Shown piece after piece: positions 56,538 to 64,000 of a stretch of DNA of 64,000 bases (its first letter is position 1; every line of letters starts with the position of its first letter). Origin of the DNA: Hyphomicrobiaceae bacterium (GTDB lineage Bacteria > Pseudomonadota > Alphaproteobacteria > Rhizobiales > Methyloligellaceae); assembly GCA_028066055.1 (NCBI GenBank), contig JALCBY010000008.1:62001-126000 (forward strand). The letters are read 5' to 3'. A program made the translations under genes and the position numbers. The notes beneath the pieces are model-generated. The model was not told the DNA's origin, searched no databases, and saw only the letters and a program-made list of their open reading frames with translations.

Positions 56538-57140
56538 TCACGCAGCCCTGTCTTCCAGAAGAACGCCGTGTTGTTCCATCAGTGTCTTTGCGATCTTCTT
56601 TGCGCCCCGTGCAGCCGTGGGATCTCCCGACACTTGCGCCGTGACAATCGCTCCCTCGTGCAGCAGCGCAATGGACCAAGCAAGACCATCTGGATTCCGG
56701 GCTCCGGCCGATGAGGCCAGCAGGCGCAGATATTCGAGGATCAGACGTTTATGCTCTGCCGCCAGTTGATGCGCCGGGTGCTTGGCTTCGGAATATTCGG
56801 CTGCCGCGTTGATGAATGTACAGCCCGCAAATGGCATGCCGGGAAAAGCCTTCCCCTCAAACCATTCTTCCAGTGCATCAAAACTCGCAAGCAAACGCTC
56901 TGCCGGCGTTCCGCCAGCACGCTCAATCCGACTCTTGAACCAGGTGCGAAACTGTTCGTCACGCCGCCTGAGCGCCGCGAGGATGAGTTCGTCCTTGGAG
57001 CGGAAATGCTTGTAAAGGGTCATCCGGGCAACTCCGGCCTCCTGCAGGATGCGGTCGATGCCGGTGGCATGAAATCCGTCACGGCAGAACAGCTTGATCG
57101 CTGTTTCCACCAAGTGATCCTTTTTGCTCTCGCGCGCCAT
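56538..57140 (-). CDS. TetR-family transcriptional regulator
   Basis: A 200-residue TetR repressor from the ATG at 57140 (MARESKKDHLVETAIKLF). The helix-turn-helix is GIDRILQEAGVARMTLYKHFRSKDELI (seen as AGVARMTLYKHFRSKDEL) and the C-terminal half is the variable ligand-binding part. Frames open upstream to 57188 would include the dyad listed separately, so I prefer 57140. It diverges from the AhpD-like gene, which it probably controls, and itself. Confidence 0.92.
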   Translation of the reverse strand: MARESKKDHLVETAIKLFCRDGFHATGIDRILQEAGVARMTLYKHFRSKDELILAALRRRDEQFRTWFKSRIERAGGTPAERLLASFDALEEWFEGKAFPGMPFAGCTFINAAAEYSEAKHPAHQLAAEHKRLILEYLRLLASSAGARNPDGLAWSIALLHEGAIVTAQVSGDPTAARGAKKIAKTLMEQHGVLLEDRAA

Positions 57141-57154
57141 CTGTCTCACCAAAA

Positions 57155-57174
57155 CATACGTACCGTTCAGTATG
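57155..57174. promoter_or_regulatory. Candidate TetR operator
   Basis: Inverted repeat CATAC-N10-GTATG just upstream of the tetR start, in the divergent gap with the AhpD-like gene. It fits the size and shape of TetR-family operators. Confidence 0.5.
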
Positions 57175-57325
57175 GTTATATTACTCAATCATATCAATCA
57201 ATTTTTCTTGAATTGATAAATAGACTGATCGATCTATCTATTTCATTAACCACCATCGACCCGCGTCCGCAGGCGATCGGCGGCATGACGAACGACCTGA
57301 TGCAACGTCTCAAACCGAGGAGAAG

Positions 57326-57892
57326 ATGAACATGTCCCGCATAGAACCAATCGATCCGCAAAAGGCCAGTGGCCAGGCGAAGGAACTGCTTGACGCCGTT
57401 CAGTCAGAGCTTGGCGCAACACCGAACCTGATCCGGACCCTTGCCCAGGCACCGTCCGTGCTCAATGGGTATCTGGCATTGTCCAAGGCGCTTTCCGCCG
57501 GAGCACTGTCAAACGCACTCCGCGAGCAAATCGCCTTGGCGATCGCCGGTGAAAACAATTGTGACTACTGCGCCTCCGCGCATACCCTGATCGGGCGCAG
57601 CGCGGGCGTGAACGAAGATGAACTGTCCGCCAATCTGCAGGGTGAGTCGAACGACGCCAGAACGCAGGCGCTGTTGACATTCGCCAAGTCGGTTGTTGCC
57701 AAGCGTGGTTTCGTCAGCGACCGGGAGCTTGCCGATGCGCGCACCGCAGGCATCTCTGACGGCGAGATTGTAGAAGTAGTCGGCGAAGTCGCCCGCAACA
57801 TCCTGACCAACTATCTCAATCACGTCGCGCAAACCGAGATCGACTTCCCCTTCGTCTCGGCGGGTGAGGCGGAGGCTGCCGCGGCAGCATAA
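57326..57892 (+). CDS. Carboxymuconolactone decarboxylase-family, AhpD-like peroxidase protein
   Basis: A 188-residue AhpD-fold protein. The redox motif CDYCASAHT (CxxC plus His) near residue 80 marks the alkylhydroperoxidase-type subgroup rather than true carboxymuconolactone decarboxylase. It probably reduces peroxides or another electrophile. GAGGAGAAG precedes the ATG at 57326. It diverges from the TetR gene with a shared operator region, which suggests stress- or substrate-induced expression. A hairpin terminator follows closely. Confidence 0.92.
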   Translation: MNMSRIEPIDPQKASGQAKELLDAVQSELGATPNLIRTLAQAPSVLNGYLALSKALSAGALSNALREQIALAIAGENNCDYCASAHTLIGRSAGVNEDELSANLQGESNDARTQALLTFAKSVVAKRGFVSDRELADARTAGISDGEIVEVVGEVARNILTNYLNHVAQTEIDFPFVSAGEAEAAAAA

Positions 57893-57896
57893 TCTT

Positions 57897-57938
57897 TGAG
57901 GGCCGTCCCATCACGCAAACGGGATGGCCCTCACATTT
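57897..57938 (+). terminator. Terminator after the AhpD-like gene
   Basis: A 13-bp stem (TGAGGGCCGTCCC / GGGATGGCCCTCA, one G-T pair) with an 11-base loop, then CATTTC; weak T tract, five bases after the stop. Confidence 0.7.
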
Positions 57939-58009
57939 CGCCTGACTGGTCTAAGGCTCAAGAACGTGATTGTGTTGTGCTTTAGGGCACTGCGCCCGGG
58001 AGCGTTCCC

Positions 58010-58639
58010 ATGACCAAACATGTAAGCGACGTCGCATTTACCTCATCCGTCAAGGAACAACAGCACAAGCGAGGATCTCGCGAGAGCTATGAACGCATGA
58101 CGGCCAAAAGAGATTGGCCCAAGGCTGTGAACGAAAATCTGCAATCGTTCATTGCAGAACGCGACAGCTTCTACCTCGCCACGGCCAGCAAAACCGGACA
58201 GCCCTATATTCAACATCGCGGAGAACCTAAAGGCTTCCTGCGCGTGCTGGACGAACACACCCTCGCCTTCGCCGACTATGCGGGCAACCGGCAATATATT
58301 TCGCTCGGCAATCTCGCAGAGAATGATCAGGCACATATCTTCCTGATGGACTATGCAAACCGGCAGCGCGTCAAGATATGGGGACGCCTGACGGTCGTTG
58401 AAGGCGATGCCGAACTGCTGGAATGCGTTGCCCCGGCTGGCTACACGGGGCGAGCGGAACGCGTCTTTCTTTTTAAAATCTCGGCTTGGGACGTGAATTG
58501 CCCGAAACACATCGTCGCACGTTACGATGAGGCCACTGTACGCGAGGTCAACGAGAAACTGGCAGTGCGCGTGGCGAAACTCGAGGCTGAAAACACGCGG
58601 CTGAAAAACGAGCTCTCAACCGCCATCGAGCGCCGTTGA
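58010..58639 (+). CDS. Pyridoxamine 5'-phosphate oxidase-fold flavoprotein
   Basis: A 209-residue split-barrel protein of the PNPOx-like group. The core includes FIAERDSFYLATASKTGQPYIQHRGEPKG-type sequence (seen as SFYLATASKTGQPYIQHRG) and IFLMDYANRQRVKIWGRLTV, the usual FMN-site strands. It lacks the pieces of true PdxH, so the substrate is unknown. The C-terminus ends in a predicted short coiled coil (about 180-205, with heptad Leu in VAKLEAENTRLKNEL). It follows the AhpD-like gene and its terminator, so it may be separately transcribed, and it converges on the YeeE/YedE pair. Confidence 0.9.
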   Translation: MTKHVSDVAFTSSVKEQQHKRGSRESYERMTAKRDWPKAVNENLQSFIAERDSFYLATASKTGQPYIQHRGEPKGFLRVLDEHTLAFADYAGNRQYISLGNLAENDQAHIFLMDYANRQRVKIWGRLTVVEGDAELLECVAPAGYTGRAERVFLFKISAWDVNCPKHIVARYDEATVREVNEKLAVRVAKLEAENTRLKNELSTAIERR

Positions 58640-58652
58640 GCTGCGCAAAGCC

Positions 58653-59078
58653 CTACTTCGCGGAACCCGAGATGCTGCGCCCCACCCAGAGCGCTCCAAG
58701 CATCCCGGCGGACATCGATATAATGAAAAGGCTTGCGGAGGTCGGCTTGATCGCAAGCATTGTGAGTGCCGGTCCCGGGCAGATACCGGCCAACCCCCAC
58801 CCGACACCGAAAATAGCCGCACCGAGAAGAAGCGGAACATCGATATCTGAACGGCTCGGGATCGACTGTGTTTCGGCCAGAAAGGGACGACGGCCCTTGA
58901 GCAATTGATAGCCGGGAACCGCAACCGCCAACGCGCCGATCATGACGAACAGAAGGGCAGGATTCCAGTTTCCGGTCAGATCCAGAAACCCCAGAACCAC
59001 GGCCGGATTGACCATTCCGGAAATCGTCAGGCCGGTCCCGAACAACAATCCTGCAAAAGCCGCGACGAGCAACGTCAT
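58653..59078 (-). CDS. YeeE/YedE-type transporter, C-terminal half unit
   Basis: A 141-residue protein with four membrane helices. It is the downstream half of a two-gene YeeE/YedE transporter, the family that imports thiosulfate or related sulfur compounds. The GWGLAGICPGPAL motif carries the conserved Cys of the second half. AGGAGG stands 6 bp before the ATG at 59078. It lies 10 bp after the other half-unit. Confidence 0.9.
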   Translation of the reverse strand: MTLLVAAFAGLLFGTGLTISGMVNPAVVLGFLDLTGNWNPALLFVMIGALAVAVPGYQLLKGRRPFLAETQSIPSRSDIDVPLLLGAAIFGVGWGLAGICPGPALTMLAIKPTSASLFIISMSAGMLGALWVGRSISGSAK

Positions 59079-59088
59079 GGCATGCCTC

Positions 59089-59502
59089 CTAACCGACATG
59101 GCGAACGAGAAAAACCGTCACAATTGCAACCGCCATGAATACAAGCGTCGCGACGATGGAGCGCGGTGAAAACCGCGACATGCCGCAAATGCCATGGCCC
59201 GAGGTGCATCCAGCACCCAGCGCGGATCCGAATCCGACCAGCAAACCCGCAACGATCAACATCGGCGCAGTCGTCTCGATCTGAACATCACCCGGGCGCC
59301 CGAGCAGCGCCAGACCGAGCGGCGCGGTTATGCTTCCGAGGACAAATGCCAGGCGCCAGCCTGGACCGTCGGACCAGCGGATCAACCCCGACCAGATCCC
59401 GCTTACGCCCATGACGCGCCCGTTGAACGCCAGCAGGATCAATGCCGCGACCCCGATCATCACGCCGCCCGCCAACGGCAATATCACGCTGGATTCGGTC
59501 AT
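59089..59502 (-). CDS. YeeE/YedE-type transporter, N-terminal half unit
   Basis: A 137-residue protein with four membrane helices and the GAGCTSGHGICG motif, whose cysteines bind the sulfur substrate in the family. It precedes the other half-unit in the same operon. In E. coli and others the two halves are one protein (YeeE); split pairs are common in alphaproteobacteria. The BigR/Blh partners seen in some sulfide-stress loci are not here. Confidence 0.93.
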   Translation of the reverse strand: MTESSVILPLAGGVMIGVAALILLAFNGRVMGVSGIWSGLIRWSDGPGWRLAFVLGSITAPLGLALLGRPGDVQIETTAPMLIVAGLLVGFGSALGAGCTSGHGICGMSRFSPRSIVATLVFMAVAIVTVFLVRHVG

Positions 59503-59536
59503 GATCCCGGCACCGGCCTACATCGCACACATCCGC

Positions 59537-60802
<1,266 letters not shown>

Positions 60803-60871
60803 CTAGGCCCACGCGAGCGCAACCGCAAGTCCGACCATGAGAAATTTTGAATTCGCGGCCCTGCCGACTGC

Positions 60872-61756
60872 CTATTCTCCATGCTCTGCGGCGGGCTGAT
60901 GAACCGCAACGCCGATCATGACCAGCAGAATCCCGAGAATGTCGACAGGTCCCGGCAGCTGCGCGAGAACGATAGCACCGATCACGGTCGCCATCGCCGG
61001 CAGGAGGGAGAGCATCAGCGCGAAAGTCGCGCGCGGCAATCGCGACATTGCCAGCTGATCGCAAACATAGGGAATAACCGATGAGCACACGCCAACGCCG
61101 ATACCGGCGAGAATCAACATTGCGGATCCGAAAGCAGCAACCGCCTCCGCGAACCCGATCGGCATCACAAAGAGGAATGCAATCGCCATCGCGGCCCCCA
61201 GCCGTTCGACGCCGTCGCTGGCGCCTGCTTGCGAAATACGGTGACCGAGCACGATGTAACCAACAAAAAGCATACTATTGAGGAGTGCCCACATCAGGCC
61301 GAGTGGTTCAACAGACCACTGAACGTCGATCAGTATCAGCACACCGGCGACAGCAAGCGCTACGGCGAGGAAATTGCGCTTCGTCCGCATGCCATACAAC
61401 GCCACGCCCACAGTTCCCACAAATTCCATTGCAGCCACGAGGCTCATCGGCAGGCGGTCGAGTGCGAGATAAAAGGCCGAATTCATAACGGCAAGACACG
61501 CACCGAGACCGACCAGCAACAGACGGGTCCGCGGTTCGCACTGCATAAATGTCGCCCACGGGTTGCGTGCAATGGCAAACAATGCCGCGGCCGAAGCAAT
61601 CCGCAGCCACGCCACACCGAGGACTCCAACAGTCGGAAACAAGAGAACCGCAAACGCCGGTCCGAGATAATGGAATACGGCGCTCACTCCGAACCACACA
61701 TGCGGTGGCATACGGGATGCGGCAAAAGTCAGTCCGCGTGGCTGATTTGTGCTCAT
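60872..61756 (-). CDS. EamA/RhtA-like amino-acid exporter
   Basis: A 294-residue, ten-helix drug/metabolite exporter. The VLLFPTVGVLGVAWLRIASAA stretch near the N-terminus (residues about 36-56, shown as LFPTVGVLGVAWLR) is typical of the RhtA threonine/homoserine exporter branch. I start at the ATG at 61756, with GAGAGGTGG before it. It diverges from an Lrp-family gene, and exporters controlled by an adjacent Lrp regulator are a familiar layout. Substrate specificity is inferred only. Confidence 0.92.
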   Translation of the reverse strand: MSTNQPRGLTFAASRMPPHVWFGVSAVFHYLGPAFAVLLFPTVGVLGVAWLRIASAAALFAIARNPWATFMQCEPRTRLLLVGLGACLAVMNSAFYLALDRLPMSLVAAMEFVGTVGVALYGMRTKRNFLAVALAVAGVLILIDVQWSVEPLGLMWALLNSMLFVGYIVLGHRISQAGASDGVERLGAAMAIAFLFVMPIGFAEAVAAFGSAMLILAGIGVGVCSSVIPYVCDQLAMSRLPRATFALMLSLLPAMATVIGAIVLAQLPGPVDILGILLVMIGVAVHQPAAEHGE

Positions 61757-61761
61757 GTTCC

Positions 61762-61789
61762 ACCTCTCAATCGGTTGAGTATGAGAGGT
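61762..61789. promoter_or_regulatory. Dyad between RhtA-like and Lrp genes
   Basis: ACCTCTCA-N12-TGAGAGGT, perfect 8-base arms. The left arm overlaps the exporter's ribosome-binding site, so part of the symmetry may be coincidental. It could be the Lrp operator. GTTAAAC also occurs twice at about 61831-61857, just before lrp. Confidence 0.4.
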
Positions 61790-61859
61790 CGAAACGATCT
61801 TTTCTTTAATCAAAATCAGAGATAAAACGAGTTAAACCATCAAACAAACGGTTAAACGA

Positions 61860-62348
61860 ATGAAAAAGCTTCGATATGAAAATGGCGATTTAGACAAGAC
61901 CGATGCGCAAATCCTAAATGCCCTGCTCTTGGATGCGCGCACGAGCACCGCCGAGATCGCACGAAGCGTTGGCCTGTCAGCCCCGAGCGTATCTGAACGG
62001 ATCAAGCGGCTCGAAGAGGCCGGGGTCATTACCGGCTATGCCGCCACGATTGAGCCGGCCGCGCTGGGGCTCACACTCTCGGTCTGGATTCGCGTACGCC
62101 CGATGCCGGGACTGTTTCACAAGGTGGCAAAAATAATCGACGATCTTCCCGCTATCGTTGAGTGTGATCGCATAACGGGAGAGGATTGCTTCATTGCCCG
62201 CGCTCATGTCACTTCTGTGCGCGAACTCGAGTCCGTTATCGACGAGATCATGCCCTATGCGATGACCAACACGTCAATTGTGCAGTCGTCTCCGGTTCCG
62301 CGGCGATTGCCGCCAATTCCGGCTTTTGGACGAGGTGAGAATGGCTAA
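61860..62348 (+). CDS. Lrp/AsnC-family transcriptional regulator
   Basis: A 162-residue Lrp-type regulator with an N-terminal helix-turn-helix (DLDKTDAQILNALLLDARTSTAEIA, shown as DKTDAQILNALLLDAR and LSAPSVSERIKRL) and a C-terminal RAM domain that binds an amino acid. It diverges from the RhtA-like exporter, which is its probable target. Its own start follows AT-rich DNA with repeated GTTAAAC. Confidence 0.92.
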   Translation: MKKLRYENGDLDKTDAQILNALLLDARTSTAEIARSVGLSAPSVSERIKRLEEAGVITGYAATIEPAALGLTLSVWIRVRPMPGLFHKVAKIIDDLPAIVECDRITGEDCFIARAHVTSVRELESVIDEIMPYAMTNTSIVQSSPVPRRLPPIPAFGRGENG

Positions 62349-62384
62349 CGAAAAAAGCCGGCGGACGTCGGACGGCACAAACCC

Positions 62385-62456
62385 GTGACGCGCTGGGTCT
62401 TCCTTCCCGTCTTCTTTATGATTTTGCTGCTGGTTTTGCTGTGGCTGAGTGCCTAG
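62385..62456 (+). CDS. Candidate 23-residue single-pass membrane peptide
   Basis: GTG-started frame encoding VTRWVFLPVFFMILLLVLLW then LSA, one hydrophobic helix with a basic N-terminus. It ends 4 bp into the SIMPL gene's stop region on the opposite strand. No clear ribosome-binding site is visible. Such tiny membrane peptides exist, but chance is also possible; low confidence. Confidence 0.3.
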   Translation: MTRWVFLPVFFMILLLVLLWLSA

Positions 62457-63181
62457 CGCGTCAGAAAATAGGTGATCGTCGTCACCACGCGGACTTTCTT
62501 CTCAAGCTGCTTCTCCGACCGCTCATTCGGGATCTGGATTGCGGGGCCGATAGTAAAAAGCCCCTGATTGGCGGAGAAAATCGCACCCACCTTTGCGCCA
62601 GATTCCCGGGCGAACTGCTCAGCCGCCTCACGCGCCCTCTTCGTGGCTTCGGTCAGCATTTCCGGCTTCAGGTCATTCAGCTTCGTGAAGACGAATGACG
62701 CGCCGGAGTTGTACTGGTCCGATGTCAGGACAACGCCATCGCGGATGAGGTCGGAAATGTTGCGCGACGCATCGGACAGTTTTTCAACGTTTGTCGAGCG
62801 GACGATCAGGTCTTCGGTGAGCACGAACCGGTTCGGCCGCTGCGCGCTCGATGCATTGTATGCTGCGAGGCGGTCCTCAACGCGGACATTCGTGACCTCC
62901 CAGTTTTCGGGCGTGAAGCCCTTGCCCTGCAAATACCGGAACACGGCATCTTCCGACGCCTTCAGCAAGCCGCGCGCTGTGGCGAGGTCAGGCCCGATCG
63001 CATTGAACCGCACAGGCAGGAAGCCAATGTCCGCTTTGACAAGCCGCTCGGAAAATCCCTTCACCGTCACCGTACGATGACCGAGCCGGCTCTCAACCAA
63101 CCCCTGCCCGGCAAGCCATCCGGCAAGCGCCAGACCGGCGGCAATGATGAGGGCTGCGGGAATTGCGGCGCGCGCGTTCAC
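62453..63181 (-). CDS. SIMPL-domain (DUF541) periplasmic protein
   Basis: A 242-residue protein with an N-terminal signal or membrane anchor (PAALIIAAGLALAGWLAGQ) and one SIMPL domain: VTVKGFSERLVKADIGFLP, the KLSDASRNISDLIRDGVVLTS-type middle and a C-terminal VVTTITYFLTR. Relatives are linked to oxidative-stress protection and envelope homeostasis, without a defined activity. The start is GTG (63181). It diverges from the PhyH gene. Confidence 0.9.
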   Translation of the reverse strand: MNARAAIPAALIIAAGLALAGWLAGQGLVESRLGHRTVTVKGFSERLVKADIGFLPVRFNAIGPDLATARGLLKASEDAVFRYLQGKGFTPENWEVTNVRVEDRLAAYNASSAQRPNRFVLTEDLIVRSTNVEKLSDASRNISDLIRDGVVLTSDQYNSGASFVFTKLNDLKPEMLTEATKRAREAAEQFARESGAKVGAIFSANQGLFTIGPAIQIPNERSEKQLEKKVRVVTTITYFLTR

Positions 63182-63377
63182 GTGACGGCCTCACAAGGGT
63201 TCATAACAAGGGCGCGCACCTTACCGCGATAACTGCGGCGGTCCAACAGTCCGTACAAGGAAAGACACAACCGCTGAGGAATATCAGCCGATAACGCCCT
63301 TGCCACTTGTCCACTGGGCAACTGAGATGGTGCGGGGTATGCTTTGGTAAATAAAAGGTTTCGTGAGGGAGGTTGAG

Positions 63378-64000
63378 ATGGAGCTGTCAAAAGAACAGCT
63401 GGCAGAATTCGACGAACAGGGCTTCCTGTTTTTGCCCGAGTGTTTCTCGGAAAAAGAAGTGGCCGTTCTGCGCGCGGAGGCGAGCGAAGTCTTCAAATCA
63501 GAGCGAAAGGAAATCTGGTACGAATCCTCCGGAGCTCCACGGACCGCATTTGCCCCCCATACCTACAATGAGGCTTTCGCACTCCTCGGGCACCACCCCC
63601 GTCTGATTGAGCCTGTCGAACAGGTTTTTGGCGAGCAGCTTTATGTTCATCAATACAAGGTGAACGCCAAGGCGCCTTTCGATGGCGACGTCTGGCAATG
63701 GCATCAGGATTATGGGGTTTGGGCCCGCAATGACGGTATGCCGGCGCCGCGCGCCATGAATATTGCGGTGTTCATGGACGAGGTGATGGCCATCAATGGA
63801 CCACTCATGTTCATTCCCAAGAGCCACAAGCACGGCGTTCTCGAGGCGGGCCACGACGTCGAGACGACCTCGTATCCCCTCTGGACGCTCGATAATGAAA
63901 CCATAACCGCGCTCGCCGATGAAGGCGGTATCGTTGCGCCAACGGGCAGACCGGGAGCAGTCCTGATGTTCCATGGCAATATCGTGCATGCATCACCGCC
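63378..64000 (+). CDS. Phytanoyl-CoA dioxygenase-family (PhyH) protein, C-terminus cut by window edge
   Basis: An open frame from the ATG at 63378 (GGGAGGTTGAG upstream) to the window edge, 207 codons with no stop. The iron-binding His-x-Asp is in WQWHQDYGVW, and the distal His in MFHGNIVHAS at the end. The DGMPAPRAMNIAVFMDEV and MFIPKSHKHG segments are those of the PhyH group that includes ectoine hydroxylase (EctD) and related hydroxylases. EctD itself has a somewhat different Trp/Glu pattern here, so I do not call it EctD; no ectoine gene is seen. Fe(II) and 2-oxoglutarate dependent hydroxylation of a small metabolite is likely. Confidence 0.9.
   Translation, partial: MELSKEQLAEFDEQGFLFLPECFSEKEVAVLRAEASEVFKSERKEIWYESSGAPRTAFAPHTYNEAFALLGHHPRLIEPVEQVFGEQLYVHQYKVNAKAPFDGDVWQWHQDYGVWARNDGMPAPRAMNIAVFMDEVMAINGPLMFIPKSHKHGVLEAGHDVETTSYPLWTLDNETITALADEGGIVAPTGRPGAVLMFHGNIVHASP

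Noticed and set aside
63378..64000. Ectoine hydroxylase (EctD)
   Set aside because: The HxD and DGMP segments are similar, but the flanking aromatic/acidic pattern differs and no ectABC gene is present, so only the broader PhyH family is assigned.

Overview
The window looks like chromosomal DNA from an alphaproteobacterium, most likely of the order Hyphomicrobiales (Rhizobiales). The pointers are a trxB/LsrB(VtlR)-type LysR pair followed by an AbcR-like small RNA, a short HisG with its HisZ partner next to hisS, a CIRCE-controlled groESL operon, CheY with an alphaproteobacterial CheZ-like phosphatase, and a DUF3035-like lipoprotein between lspA and an M16 peptidase. Gene density is high, GC is fairly high by eye (not computed), and I see no prophage, insertion sequence, CRISPR array, rRNA or tRNA. 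It is mostly core genome with a few oddities rather than a genomic island.

Layout. 1-7 kb (minus strand): ribF, ileS, lspA, a lipoprotein and an M16 zinc protease cut by the window edge, with a MaoC-type hydratase upstream. 7-11 kb: CheY-like regulator, CheZ-like phosphatase, a HAD hydrolase and a membrane EAL protein with degenerate catalytic residues (TipF-like). 11.4-14.3 kb: a cytochrome P460 gene whose signal peptide is out of frame, then CIRCE-groES-groEL. 14.5-19.2 kb: a FemAB/CelD-like acyltransferase and hisS-hisZ-hisG. 19.4-23.7 kb: a two-gene RND efflux system. 23.7-24.5 kb: a second CheZ-like protein. 24.6-34.4 kb is a carbon-acid block: glcD-glcE-glcF-aceB (glycolate to glyoxylate to malate) diverges from a LysR gene that is followed by lutA-lutB-lutC (lactate oxidation). 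34.6-38.2 kb: a membrane sugar-nucleotide dehydratase and a membrane HAMP/PAS-like protein fused to a DEDDh exonuclease. 38.2-42.3 kb: a TauD-type dioxygenase, trxB, lsrB/vtlR, the sRNA locus and an unknown conserved-looking protein. 42.4-50.4 kb: msrP, an orphan TAXI binding protein, a Sel1-like membrane protein, an EF-G paralogue, a VOC protein and Hsp20. 50.4-54.8 kb: a second RND system. 54.8-56.5 kb: a 1.7-kb stretch with no convincing gene, a 23-bp tandem repeat and a very AT-rich segment. 56.5-64 kb: TetR with an AhpD-like protein, a PNPOx-fold protein, a two-gene YeeE/YedE transporter, aspartate aminotransferase, an RhtA-like exporter opposite an Lrp regulator, a SIMPL protein and a PhyH dioxygenase cut by the window edge.

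Functionally, the glc/aceB/lut block should feed two-carbon and three-carbon hydroxy acids into central metabolism. The CheY/CheZ/EAL/CheZ genes point to motility or polarity control. The lsrB-sRNA locus is probably a post-transcriptional regulator of nutrient uptake. The most interesting items for a second look are the AbcR-like RNA locus, the degenerate EAL protein, the HAMP/PAS-exonuclease fusion, the shared C-terminal tail of the two CheZ-like proteins, the frameshifted P460 gene and the gene-poor stretch at 54.8-56.5 kb. I did not find anything that I can defend as a wholly new system.
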